DNA of 64,000 bases from an uncultured Mycoplasmatota bacterium (GTDB lineage: Bacteria; Bacillota_I; Bacilli_A; RF39; UBA660). The notes under the pieces were generated by a model. The model searched no databases. It worked only from the letters and a program-made list of their open reading frames with translations, and was not told the origin of the DNA. The stretch is taken from assembly GCA_900545005.1 (NCBI GenBank), contig UQXO01000005.1, positions 1 to 64,000 of the forward strand, read 5' to 3'. Shown here in pieces: positions 14,581 through 23,899 of the stretch. Every line of letters starts with the position of its first letter. The stretch's first letter is position 1. A program made the position numbers and the translations under genes.

Positions 14581-17079
14581 ATGAATTTTTTTAAAAAATT
14601 AATAGATTCAGAATATAGAGAACTTTGTCGTTTTGAAAAAATTGCTGATGAAATTATGGCTTTAGACAGCGAATATAAAGCATTAAGCGATGAAGAATTA
14701 AAAAATAAAACAGTAGAATTTAGAGAACAACTAGCAAATGGAGCTAAGTTGGATGATTTAATTGTTCCAGCATTTGCAACGGTTCGTGAGGCAGCATTCC
14801 GTGTTATTGGAGAAAAACCTTATTTTGTTCAGATTGTCGGTGGACTTGCTATTCATTTTGGTAACATTGCAGAGATGAAAACCGGTGAAGGTAAAACTTT
14901 AACGGAAACAATGCCGACTTATTTGAATGCTCTAACTGGCAAGGGTGTTCATATTGTTACTATAAATGAGTTCCTTGCAAAACGTGACTCGGAGTGGATG
15001 GGAAATATTTATCGTTTCTTAGGACTTACAGTTGGTTTGAATTTAAGAGAGTTAACTCCTAAAGAAAAACAAGAAGCTTATAATTGTGATGTTTTATACT
15101 CAACAAATAATGAAATTGGTTTTGATTATTTAAGAGATAATATGGTTGTTAGAAAAGAAGATAGAGTTCAAAGACCACTTAATTTTTGTATTGTTGATGA
15201 AGTTGATTCAATTTTAATTGATGAAGCTAGAACTCCTTTGATTATTTCCGGAGGAAGGTTTGATTCTAAAAATCTTTATATTGATAGTGACAGGGCGGTT
15301 AAAAAGTTAAATGAAGAAGACTATGATGTTGATGTTAAGACTAAAAATGTATCTTTAACCGAGTCTGGTAGTAAAAAGATTGAAAAAATGTTCAATTTAA
15401 ATAATCTTTATGATATTGATAATAGTGCGTTAGTACATCATATTAATCAGGCTTTAAAGGCTAATTATGGTTTTTGTAAAGATGTTGATTATGTTGTTAG
15501 TGATGATCAGGTAATTATTGTTGACCAATTTACAGGTCGTTTAATGGTTGGTAGACAATATAGTGATGGATTACACCAAGCCATTGAAGCTAAGGAAGGC
15601 GTTACTATCAATGAAGAAACGAAGACAATGGCAACAATTACTTTCCAGAACTTATTTAGAATGTATAACAAACTTTCGGGTATGACTGGGACAGCGAAGA
15701 CTGAGGAAGAAGAATTCATTAATATTTATAATATGTATGTTATTCAAATTCCTACAAATAAACCAATTGCGAGAGTTGATTTACCAGATTTAGTTTATGC
15801 AACAGAGAAAGATAAGTATCATGCTATTGTGAATACGATTAAAGAAATTCATGCAACGGGACAACCTATCTTAGTTGGTACCATTAGTGTTTCTGCTAAT
15901 GAGAAGTTAGGTGCGATGCTTAAGAAAGAAGGACTTCCTCATGAAGTTTTAAATGCCAAGAATAATGCTAGAGAAGCTGAAATTATTGCTAAAGCTGGTG
16001 AGAAAGGAGCTATTACCATTGCTACAAACATGGCTGGTCGTGGTACCGATATTAAATTGGGTGAAGGCGTTTTAGAACTTGGTGGGTTATATGTAATTGG
16101 TACCGAAAGACATGAATCTCGCCGTATTGATAATCAGTTAAGAGGACGTTCAGGTCGTCAAGGTGATGTAGGTACTTCTCAATTCTTTGTATCATTTGAG
16201 GATGATTTAATGCGTCGTTTTGGTTCGGGTATTGATAAGATTAAAGATGCTTTGATTGCACTAGGTATGACTGGGGACCAAGCTATTCGCTCAAAGAGAT
16301 TTACCAAGACTATTGAATCAGCACAAAGAAAAGTTGAAGGTAATAACTTTGATATGCGTAAGAGTTTGCTTGATTATGATAATGTTATGAATCAACAAAG
16401 AGAGATTATTTATAAGAGAAGAAATGCTTTACTTGATAATGATGATGTAACACCAGAGATAGAAGAGACATTTACTAATAATTTAATTGGCCTTGTTGAT
16501 GGTCATATTGCTCCAGAAGGATATTTAACAGAACAAGATAAGACAGATATTTTAGAAGAAGTTAATAATCATTTATTAACTAAGACTAAGATAACAATGG
16601 ATGATATTAAAAATATTAAAGATCATGAACTTGCTAATTATTTTGAAGGTAAGATTATGGATGATTATAATGATAAGCTAAAAGAAGTTCCATTAGAAGT
16701 TATTTCTCAATTTGAAAGAATGATTAGTTTAAGAGTTATTGATGAAGCTTGGGTAGATCATATTTCTACAATGGAACACTTAAGGGAAGGCATCGGACTT
16801 CGTGGTTATGGTCAATCTAATCCATTACAAGCATATACACAAGAAGGCTTCGATTTATTTGATCGAATGGAAGATGAAATTGACCGTAAGATATCAACAT
16901 TCTTACTTAAAGCCCAAATTGCAAGAGCTGTAGAACCGGCTCCTAAGAAGCAAGAAATAATTGCTAATGATGGTAAAGAACATGCTAAGAGTACCCCTAA
17001 AAAGATAAAAAAAGTGGGCCGTAATGATTTATGTCCTTGCGGAAGTGGCAAAAAGTACAAGAACTGCTGTGGAAAATAA
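14581..17079 (+). CDS. secA: Preprotein translocase ATPase SecA
   Basis: 832 residues. Walker A MKTGEGKT (about 100-107), DEVD box near 208-211, helicase motif TNMAGRGTDIKL near 482-493, and a C-terminal zinc/SEC-C tail CPCGSGKKYKNCCGK. It drives export through SecYEG and binds SecB or ribosomes via the tail. TATGGAGGATAT precedes the ATG. The last 42 bases are duplicated at 22940-22981, so the present 3' end was probably supplied by an integrated element without changing the protein. Confidence 0.98.
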   Translation: MNFFKKLIDSEYRELCRFEKIADEIMALDSEYKALSDEELKNKTVEFREQLANGAKLDDLIVPAFATVREAAFRVIGEKPYFVQIVGGLAIHFGNIAEMKTGEGKTLTETMPTYLNALTGKGVHIVTINEFLAKRDSEWMGNIYRFLGLTVGLNLRELTPKEKQEAYNCDVLYSTNNEIGFDYLRDNMVVRKEDRVQRPLNFCIVDEVDSILIDEARTPLIISGGRFDSKNLYIDSDRAVKKLNEEDYDVDVKTKNVSLTESGSKKIEKMFNLNNLYDIDNSALVHHINQALKANYGFCKDVDYVVSDDQVIIVDQFTGRLMVGRQYSDGLHQAIEAKEGVTINEETKTMATITFQNLFRMYNKLSGMTGTAKTEEEEFINIYNMYVIQIPTNKPIARVDLPDLVYATEKDKYHAIVNTIKEIHATGQPILVGTISVSANEKLGAMLKKEGLPHEVLNAKNNAREAEIIAKAGEKGAITIATNMAGRGTDIKLGEGVLELGGLYVIGTERHESRRIDNQLRGRSGRQGDVGTSQFFVSFEDDLMRRFGSGIDKIKDALIALGMTGDQAIRSKRFTKTIESAQRKVEGNNFDMRKSLLDYDNVMNQQREIIYKRRNALLDNDDVTPEIEETFTNNLIGLVDGHIAPEGYLTEQDKTDILEEVNNHLLTKTKITMDDIKNIKDHELANYFEGKIMDDYNDKLKEVPLEVISQFERMISLRVIDEAWVDHISTMEHLREGIGLRGYGQSNPLQAYTQEGFDLFDRMEDEIDRKISTFLLKAQIARAVEPAPKKQEIIANDGKEHAKSTPKKIKKVGRNDLCPCGSGKKYKNCCGK
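17038..17079 (+). repeat. Left attachment-site-like copy of the secA tail (attL)
   Basis: 42 bases ending with the secA stop. They match 22940-22981 at 38 positions; the first 20 are identical and the four differences are all third-codon, synonymous changes. Confidence 0.75.
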
Positions 17080-17131
17080 TTCGCAATGCCTTATAAAATA
17101 AGGGTTTGTAAAAAATAAAGAATTAAAGAAA

Positions 17132-17249
17132 TTGTCCACAGATAACAAAATGTCCACATCTCGTCCACATAAATATAAATTTGTGAACAAGAATTGATAA
17201 AACCTATATAAATCAAGGGATTATCTACGTGGACATATATTGTGGACAA
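17132..17249. promoter_or_regulatory. Cluster of DnaA-box-like 9-mers
   Basis: TTGTCCACA (17132), ATGTCCACA (17150), TCGTCCACA (17161), TGTGAACAA (17182), TTATCTACG (17221) and TGTGGACAA (17241) lie within 120 bases, all one to a few changes from TTATCCACA or its complement. It could titrate DnaA or be an origin of the element or of the chromosome. No AT-rich unwinding repeat stands out because everything is AT-rich. Confidence 0.4.
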
Positions 17250-17258
17250 AGTTATATA

Positions 17259-17291
17259 AATGTCAGCATTCGTAAATGTTGGCATTTTTTT
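17259..17291 (+). terminator. Terminator downstream of secA
   Basis: AATGTCAGCATT, short loop, AATGTTGGCATT with G-U pairs, then a T-run. Confidence 0.7.
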
Positions 17292-17326
17292 CGTTCACTA
17301 AATGAATTAGTGAAGGAGAGATAATT

Positions 17327-17587
17327 ATGGTAAGCGTTAGAAAACGTGGAAAGGTATATGAATATCGTTTTGAAATTGCTTCAATCGATGGAAAAAGATA
17401 TACTTGTCTTAGGAGGCTAGGAATAACTCGTAGAGATGCACATGTTACGGCAAACTCTAGAAATGAATATTATCATGTGTCAGCAACTAGAGTACTACAA
17501 ACAGCAATATCTAAAGAAAGATTAAATAAAAGAGGTCTAGTAAACTCGCTAGACCACTATTTGAAAGTACATATTATTACAAATTAA
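17327..17587 (+). pseudogene. Integrase N-terminus fused to group II intron maturase C-terminus
   Basis: 86 codons. Residues 1-24 (MVSVRKRGKVYEYRFEIAS...) are the start of the arm-binding domain of a tyrosine integrase. From about residue 28 the sequence (LRRLGITRRDAHVTANSRN ... LNKRGLVNSLDHYLKVH) is the C-terminal end of a group II intron-encoded reverse transcriptase. Intron domain V follows directly. The simplest history is insertion of a group II intron into the integrase gene and an internal deletion that joined the two frames. It is open but cannot be a working enzyme. GAAGGAGAG lies before the ATG. Confidence 0.8.
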
Positions 17588-17668
17588 ACCGCTGTATACC
17601 GAACGGTACGTATGGTGGCGTGAGAGGAAAAGCATTCAATAATCCATTGAAAAGTTTTTTCTACTCGA
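17588..17668 (+). mobile_element. Group II intron remnant: domains V and VI
   Basis: CCGCTGTATACC, GAAC loop, GGTACGTATGGTGG then CGTGAGAGG is a domain V hairpin. TTCAAT/ATTGAA is a reduced domain VI, and CTACTCGATTAT looks like an intron 3' end. The 5' domains and most of the intron protein are missing, so it cannot splice. Confidence 0.7.
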
Positions 17669-20273
17669 TTATAGCCATTCTCCATTTCTTTTAATATATA
17701 TTTTTTTAATTATATTAACTAAGATTATATATAAGAAAAAAAGTAATATAACTATAAAGTAATACTTAAGAGGAAGGATTACAAAATTAAACGATTTTAT
17801 ATTACAAAAAATAATTGGTGTTATTATTGTAAGTATTAAAGATAAAATGGTAAGTAGGGTAAGTGTCGTGTTTGCTCTTGATTCTACAAATGCTTTTTTA
17901 GCGGTTCTTATGTTATGAATAATCATAAGTTCACTTATAAGACACATTACAAACCAAGCTGTTTGAAAGTATGCTTGTTTATCTATGTTATTATATCCTA
18001 ATACAAACCAAAATATAATAAATGCAATTGAGTCAATTACTGACGATGTTATACCCATTACTTTCATAAATTTTGATATGCCTTTGGTATTCCACTTTTT
18101 AGGCTTTCTTAAAAATTCTTCATCAACACTATCATATGGAATTCCTATTTGAGAAAAGTCATAAATAAAATCCTGAAATAACATTTGTATAGGTAAAAGA
18201 GGTAAGAATGGTAAGAATATACTTGCAATCATAATACTAAATACATCTCCAAAGTCTCCTGATAGAGCCATTTTCATGTATTTTATTATGTTAGCATACA
18301 CTTTCCTTCCTTCTATTACACCATCATAAATAACATTTAAACTTTTTTCTAATAATATAATATCACTTGCTTCTTTAGCTATGTCAGTTGCACTGTTAAC
18401 TGATATACCAACGTCTGCACTATGTAGTGATGGAGCATCATTAACACCATCTCCCATGTATCCAACAACATGGCCTTTTTCTTTGAATAATCTAATTATT
18501 CTTTCTTTTTGAAGTGGATTAAATCTAGCAAATATATTTACGTCATCAATCATAGAAGATAACTCTTCATCAGTTAATTTATCAATGTCCGCACCAATTA
18601 GAACTTTATCACTATTAATTCCAACTGTTTTACATATGTTTTCTGTTGCGTACTTGTTATCACCTGTTATTACTTTTAAGTTTATGCCAGCCTTCTTAAG
18701 CTTTAATAATACATTTTTAACATCTTTTTTAGGCGGATCTAAAAACCAAACAAAACCAATTAATATCATATCTTTTTCGTCTTTGCTAGAGAAAATGTCT
18801 TTACCAGGATATTCTTTTTTTTCGGCGAGTGCGATAACCTGCATTCCACTTTCTTCTAATTCTTTAGCCTTTTTGTTTACAACATCTATTATTTTATCCG
18901 TGATTTTTTCTTTTTTATTTCCAATAAGGGCTTTATTGCAGGATTTTATAACCTCTTCTAAAGCACCTTTAGTAATCATTTTGTATCCATTTACACTTTT
19001 AACTACGATGCTAGTTTTCTTCCTGTTATAATCAAACGGAATTTCATCTATCTTTTCGTATTTATCTTTAATATTATCTATTTTATTTTTTTTAGCATAC
19101 AAAATAACTGCTTTATCAACTATGTTTTTTATACCTGTTGAAAAATAACTATAGTACATTTATGTTTTCTTTTCCACTTGTATCTATGTATTTTTGAAGA
19201 GTTATGTTATTTTCAGTTAATGTTCCTGTTTTATCAGTACAAAGTACATCTATTGCTCCTAAATTTTGAATTGCATCAATTTTTTTAACAAGTGTTTTTT
19301 TCTTAGCCAGTGTTTTGCTGCCCTTTGTTAAATTTACGTTAACTATCATTGGAAGCATGCTAGGCGTGATACCAACTGCAACTGAAAGAGCAAATAAAAT
19401 AGCTTCCTTAAAATTTCCTTTAATTACGCCATCTACCACCAAAACGACAAGACAAACAACAATCATATATGTAATTAACATCTTAGTTATGTTTTTCATT
19501 CCTTTTTCAAAGTTTGTTACTTCTTTTGTGTTATCTATTTCTTTTCCCATTGAACCAAGGTAAGTGTTAAATCCAGTTTCAATTACAATTGCAGTTGCAC
19601 TTCCAGTAATTACACTAGAGCCCATTAAACATATGTTATCCATGCTAAATACGTCTTTAGCGTCGTTTTTTTTGCCTTTTTTTTCGATAGGTACACTTTC
19701 ACCAGTAAAAACAGATTGATTTAAAAATAAGTCTTTACTTTCTAAAACAATTACATCCGCGGGAACAATTGAACCAGCATTTAATTTTATAATGTCTCCA
19801 ACAACTACTTTTTCTGTTTTGATGGTGTTTTCTTTACCACTTTTAAGTACGTTTGCAAGGCTATATATACTTGCTTTTAATTTTCTGTTAAATTTATAAA
19901 CCGAGTAGTCCTGGATGAACCTTATAACAGCACTTATAACGGCAATTAAAACTATTATTAATGAACCTAGCTTATCACCTAAAGAGAAGTTTATAACTGC
20001 TAAAACAAGTAATATTATAATAAACTGATCTTTAAATGAGCTTAAAAGAAAATATATCCAAGGCTTTTTATCATCCTTAATAACTACGTTTGGACCATAT
20101 TCTTTAAGTCTTTTTGATGCTTCATTACTTGACAAGCCATCTTTATTTGAATTTAGATAATGTACTAACTCGTTAGATGATAAATTAGATATCTTTTTAT
20201 ATTTGTTTAGTAAAGTTACATTGTTATCATTTAAATACTTCTTTTTCTTTTTTATATCAAATATTTGTATCAT
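17669..20273 (-). pseudogene. mgtA: Mg2+-transporting P-type ATPase, split by a frameshift
   Basis: Two abutting frames make one MgtA/MgtB-type pump of about 870 residues. The first (20273-19149) has the cation ATPase N-domain, LSVAVGITPSMLPM and the phosphorylation motif DKTGTLTENN. The second (19159-17669) resumes at YYSYFSTGIKNIVDKAV and holds KVITGDNKYAT, GDGVNDAPSLH and the C-terminal membrane helices. The break is at about 19149-19159, where the frames overlap by 11 bases and a few residues of the family pattern are missing. Unless frameshifting occurs, no pump is made. The C-terminal half opposite the intron end starts right after its 3' end. Confidence 0.88.
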
Positions 20274-20479
20274 ATAATCACCATCCTCTAATAAAATTAT
20301 AACACAATTTTTTGCTATGAATAAATTAAAAAAACAAATTAATTCAAATGAAATTTTTAATGAGCCACAATAATTAATGCTGGATTATTTAGTCTTTCAC
20401 TTATCACACTTGATGTAAAAAATCATATAATAGGCATTGCTGTTTTACCCATATATATGAAAAGAGATTTTTAAAACGG

Positions 20480-20971
20480 GAAAGCATTTAAATTCAAGCC
20501 AAAGAATAATTATAGAAAGTAATCTTAATGAAAATAACAGTCTAAGAAAAATTGGTGAAATTATAGGTAAACCACACACAACTATTTCTAGAGAAATATT
20601 ATCAAGAAGAATTTTAATTAAAGGAAATCATTTTAATAATTTTAATGTGAAATGTGATAAAACTAAAGAAAGCACCGTTTGTTTGTAACGGTTGTCCTAA
20701 TAAAAATAAGTGTAAAAAAAATCGTTATTTCTATTATGCCGAAGACGCTAACAATGACTATCGTAGAACTTTGGTTGAATCTAGACAAGGTATTGATTTA
20801 GATAAGTATTCTAAAGAAGATATTTATTTAATGATGAATCATATTAATAATACTAAAAGAGAAAAATTAAATGATGATACGCCTTATAATTTAATGAAAG
20901 AAAAAATAGGAGAAGAAAATATAAAAAGACCTAGGTTTCTATTTTATCCCCGCAAAAGATATTATACTTAA
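20480..20971 (+). pseudogene. IS30-family transposase remnant
   Basis: From 20480 the frame reads SQRIIIESNLNENNSLRKI and PHTTISREILSRR, the N-terminal helix-turn-helix of IS30 transposases. After a stop and frame change at about 20670 it continues with CNGCPNKNKCKKNRYFY. It then jumps to the C-terminal MMNHINNTKREKLNDDTPYN. The DDE catalytic core is deleted. Dead. Confidence 0.8.
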
Positions 20972-20990
20972 ACTTAGTCTATTCAATAAA

Positions 20991-21037
20991 GATAATAATA
21001 AATAACGAAACCTAGGCTAAGATTATTTATTATTATC
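20991..21037. repeat. Perfect 15-bp inverted repeat
   Basis: GATAATAATAAATAA (20991-21005) and TTATTTATTATTATC (21023-21037) flank CCTAGGCTAA. It lies 20 bases after the IS30 remnant. It may be a terminator-like hairpin or element end. The rest of the gene-free stretch 21038-21459 shows only the direct repeats listed next. Confidence 0.6.
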
Positions 21038-21050
21038 GAATGGGTAAAAC

Positions 21051-21104
21051 GGTACACTTAATCATTCATAATTTTGCATCTTAAATGGTGCATTTAGTCA
21101 TTCA
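21051..21104 (+). repeat. Two 18-base imperfect direct repeats
   Basis: GGTACACTTAATCATTCA (21051-21068) and GGTGCATTTAGTCATTCA (21087-21104) have a 36-base period. Repeats of this spacing occur at the ends of IS21-like elements. No transposase of that kind is nearby. Confidence 0.5.
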
Positions 21105-21459
21105 CATTAACGTGTTCTACACTTTTTGGCGTGGAATGAAATATTAAAATTGTCACATTTTAATAATGTATAAGTCAAATAAATACACTATTTTGGACCA
21201 TTTACTCGTTCAGTACCATTATACTACTATACTTTTCAATTTTGGTCAATTTAAACTTTCACTAATAATTAATGATTTAACATTAAGATTACTACTGCAA
21301 TTTTTAATAATTATTTGTTGTAAAAAAGCATGTAATTTTCATTTATTATTCACAAAAAATCTGTAAATAGTAACAAATAATGTGGATTTGTTCATGTTCT
21401 TGTGCTATACTTTTTTCAAAGGTACAGAATGGTAGATATAGATTCGTGGGAGAAAAAAT

Positions 21460-22401
21460 ATGAAGAAGCATAGAAAATGTAAAAAGATAATAATAGCTTT
21501 TGTAATAGTGTTGTTTATAGCATTTGTTGCAGTAATTGGACTACACAAAACAGGGATTTATCGTTTTGATTTCTTAAAGAACATCTATAAAAAAATTGAT
21601 TTTCAACTAAATACGAATGAGCTTAACATTCCACAGGACGCTCTTTCATTTTCTGTTTATGATATTGAACAGGAGAAATATTTATTTTACGAGGGCGATA
21701 GCCAACTTCCCACAGTAGCAAGTTTGGCGAAATTATTTGTCATTGATTACGCTCTGAAAAAAGTTGATTTAGATGATGTTGTTGAAGTAAATCAAGAGGT
21801 ATTGGAACTTGTGCCAGTGGGATCATCTTTAGCAAACCTAAAGGCTGGGCAGTACACAGTTAAACAAATCATGGAGGCAATGCTTGTTCCTTCGGGAAAT
21901 GACGCTGCCTATGCGTTGGCATATCATATCGCTAAAAACGAATTAGGAGAAGGTTATACAGTAACGGAATATATAGATTATTTTATGACAGAACTTCGTG
22001 AGTATTTAATTGAAGAAGGTTATTCCAAAACAAATTTGTATAATGACCCAAGCGGGGCTTCTATGCAAGCTGATACTCATTTAGATGATATTAACCATGT
22101 AGCTTTGAAACTTCTTAATTACGATTTTGTTAGAGAATGTATTGGAGAAAGCTCTTTCTCAATTCAAACTCCGCAAGGTGAATTTACATGGAAGAATACT
22201 AATGAGTTCTTAGACAAAAATTCACCATATTATAATACAAATGTAAAAGGAATGAAAACGGGAACTATGGCATCTTCTTATAGCATTGTTGTTCTTTACG
22301 AAAAAGATGAAAAGAAATATTTGATAACTTGTTTAGCTGCGTTGTCAAATGAGGGAAGATATAAAGCGGTGCAGTCCGCTATAAATACGATTATTAAATA
22401 A
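21460..22401 (+). CDS. Membrane-anchored D-alanyl-D-alanine carboxypeptidase-like serine hydrolase
   Basis: 313 residues. One N-terminal membrane segment (about 9-28), then a penicillin-binding-protein fold with SLAK (catalytic Ser, near residue 89), SGN near 144 and KTGT near 265, all in the order of D,D-carboxypeptidases (peptidase S11). It would trim the terminal D-Ala of peptidoglycan stem peptides outside the cell. The frame is intact, unlike its neighbours, and base composition is richer in G+C than the flanks, consistent with transferred cargo. GGGAGAAAAAAT precedes the ATG. A terminator follows at 22451. Confidence 0.85.
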   Translation: MKKHRKCKKIIIAFVIVLFIAFVAVIGLHKTGIYRFDFLKNIYKKIDFQLNTNELNIPQDALSFSVYDIEQEKYLFYEGDSQLPTVASLAKLFVIDYALKKVDLDDVVEVNQEVLELVPVGSSLANLKAGQYTVKQIMEAMLVPSGNDAAYALAYHIAKNELGEGYTVTEYIDYFMTELREYLIEEGYSKTNLYNDPSGASMQADTHLDDINHVALKLLNYDFVRECIGESSFSIQTPQGEFTWKNTNEFLDKNSPYYNTNVKGMKTGTMASSYSIVVLYEKDEKKYLITCLAALSNEGRYKAVQSAINTIIK

Positions 22402-22450
22402 TAGCGAAGTATCCTTTAAATGAAACATTAAAAAAATCTCCCCTACGCAC

Positions 22451-22483
22451 AAGGAACAGCCGAGAAAATCGACTGTCCTTTTT
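22451..22483 (+). terminator. Terminator after the carboxypeptidase gene
   Basis: AAGGAACAGCCGA, loop GAAAA, TCGACTGTCCTT, then Ts. Confidence 0.8.
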
Positions 22484-22552
22484 GTCTAAATAAAACCATC
22501 GAATAGTCCGAGGGTTCGGTTTAGCTTTAGCGATGAGTCTTTAAAATTAAAA

Positions 22553-22724
22553 CTCCTTTGTTATAATAGATAATGCAATCTGACAAAATGCATTAAAAAT
22601 AACAAAGGAGGGATGTCCAATGAAGGACATGAATAGTTTATCACACACAAAGTGGAATTGTAAATATCATGATTCGACAGATCAATTGATAAAAATATAT
22701 ATTTATAGTATAATAAATGTGTAA
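22553..22724 (+). mobile_element. IS200-type left end with the first codons of TnpA
   Basis: CTCCTTTGTTAT (22553-22564) pairs with ATAACAAAGGAG (22599-22610), which contains the ribosome binding site of the ATG at 22620. This is the known IS200 arrangement in which a leader hairpin blocks tnpA translation. The protein reads MKDMNSLSHTKWNCKYH, the IS200 TnpA N-terminus, and then departs into unrelated sequence ending at 22724. The catalytic HUH and Tyr motifs are gone. Confidence 0.8.
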
Positions 22725-22939
22725 TAAATAAAAACGCACATTGGCATTTGTTATATATAAAGAATATAATAACCTTAGTAAATGAATGCAAACATTGTTT
22801 GCGATTTGTTTGCAATAGAGAAATATTTATAATAACAAAAATACTATAAATATTATAAATATAATAGATTACTAAGACGGTAAAGCCTTGAAATATCAAT
22901 AATATTATAAGTATTATAAATATGGGAGTTTCTACAACA

Positions 22940-22981
22940 TGCGGAAGTGGCAAAAAGTATAAAAACTGTTGTGGTAAATAA
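22940..22981 (+). repeat. Right attachment-site-like copy of the secA tail (attR)
   Basis: Encodes CGSGKKYKNCCGK and a stop in the same frame as secA, with no open frame upstream. It is probably the displaced original end of secA. A terminator follows at 23043, as expected after a gene. The stretch 22725-22939 before it holds only AT-rich sequence with a few TTTGC repeats. Confidence 0.75.
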
Positions 22982-23042
22982 GTGGATATTTAAAATTTAT
23001 TAAGTTTAATAACTTGGGTGCGAAATATTAAAAAAATAAGTG

Positions 23043-23087
23043 AAAAAGGGTGTGGAAAACATTTTAAATGTGGACATCCTTTTTTTA
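23043..23087 (+). terminator. Terminator, probably the original secA terminator
   Basis: AAAAAGGGTGT ... ACATCCTTTTTTT with an inner ACAT/ATGT helix. Confidence 0.65.
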
Positions 23088-23123
23088 ATAATTAATGTTA
23101 AAATATAATTAGGAGTTGATAGT

Positions 23124-23207
23124 ATGTTAAATCCAAAATTAGAAACTGAAAGATTAATATTAAGAAGATATGAAGAAAATATCTTAGGGAAGATAAAATT
23201 TTTATAG
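23124..23207 (+). pseudogene. GNAT acetyltransferase N-terminal fragment
   Basis: 27 codons, MLNPKLETERLILRRYEEN, the typical first strand of GNAT N-acetyltransferases, then a stop. AGGAG precedes the ATG. The rest is deleted up to the next gene. Confidence 0.65.
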
Positions 23208-23229
23208 AGAAAAGGATTGGTGAATTTAA

Positions 23230-23862
23230 ATGATAAAAAGTATGGTTTTTGATATTGGTAATGTTATACTTAATTTTGATGTCGAAAGAGTTTTAAGAGA
23301 GTATACTTCTTTAGAAGAAGAACGAGAGTTTATTTTAAAGAATGTTATAAATTCGCCAGAATGGTTGGGTTATGGTTTAATAGATACGGGATATCTTAGT
23401 AGAGAGAGTGCTATAGAGATTGTTTGTGATCGGACTAATCATCTAAATGATAGACTTATTAATGATTTTTGGAATAATTATGATAACTATGCTTTTGTTG
23501 ATAAACGAGTTTTAGAGATGATAAAGAAATTGAAAAATGAATATAAAATTTATTTGTTATCAAATATAAATCAAAATACTTATAATTCAGTTAAGAAAAG
23601 TGGTTTATTTGATTTAGTAGATGGGTATGTATTATCTTTTCAAGAACACATGATTAAGCCATATGAGGGTGTTTTTAAAAGATTGATAGAGAAATATAAT
23701 TTGGTTCCTGAAGAGACTTTATTTATAGATGATAATCTTAAAAATATTGAGACTGGAAAAAAACTAGGGTTTATTTCTAAAAAAGTGAAACCAGATAATT
23801 ATGAGGATTTGTTTGAGACTATTAAAGAAGAATTAAATTTTTCCAAAAAATTGCACTTTTGA
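23230..23862 (+). CDS. HAD-superfamily hydrolase
   Basis: 210 residues. FDIGNVILNFD is the motif I region (DxGxV rather than DxDxT at the usual place), YLLSNINQNT is motif II, KPYEGVF motif III and FIDDNLKNIETGKKLG motif IV, as in the YihX/epoxide-hydrolase-N-terminal group of HAD IA. The second Asp of motif I is Gly, as in several of these proteins. Substrate unknown. The C-terminal tail (FSKKLHF) runs into the following GNAT frame, possibly after a small rearrangement. Confidence 0.8.
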   Translation: MIKSMVFDIGNVILNFDVERVLREYTSLEEEREFILKNVINSPEWLGYGLIDTGYLSRESAIEIVCDRTNHLNDRLINDFWNNYDNYAFVDKRVLEMIKKLKNEYKIYLLSNINQNTYNSVKKSGLFDLVDGYVLSFQEHMIKPYEGVFKRLIEKYNLVPEETLFIDDNLKNIETGKKLGFISKKVKPDNYEDLFETIKEELNFSKKLHF

Positions 23863-23899
23863 AACAGATAATATTATATTTACTAAAGTATTTAGGGAG

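Larger units (their letters stand above)
17037..22981 (+). mobile_element. Decayed integrative element at the secA 3' end
   Basis: Bounded by 42-base copies of the secA tail. Inside are an integrase start right after the left copy, group II intron remains, a broken Mg2+ ATPase gene, IS30 and IS200 remnants and an intact carboxypeptidase-like gene. The layout (integrase next to the left end, target-gene tail restored by the element) is that of tyrosine-recombinase integrative elements. With its integrase destroyed it can no longer move by itself. A secA target is an inference from the duplication. Confidence 0.7.

Noticed and set aside
18585..19031. Plus-strand frame of 148 codons inside the mgtA pseudogene
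   Set aside because: Antisense shadow of conserved P-type ATPase sequence.
21166..21366. 66-codon frame before the carboxypeptidase gene
   Set aside because: No homology pattern, no ribosome binding site, AT-rich noise.
22561..22953. Minus-strand frame of 130 codons between IS200 remnant and attR
   Set aside because: Hydrophobic translation of AT-rich DNA, no ribosome binding site, and it runs across the IS200 leader and the secA duplication.
23043..23087. DnaA boxes in the TGTGGAAAAC/TGTGGACAT of this hairpin
   Set aside because: They are arms of a terminator stem; kept as terminator only.
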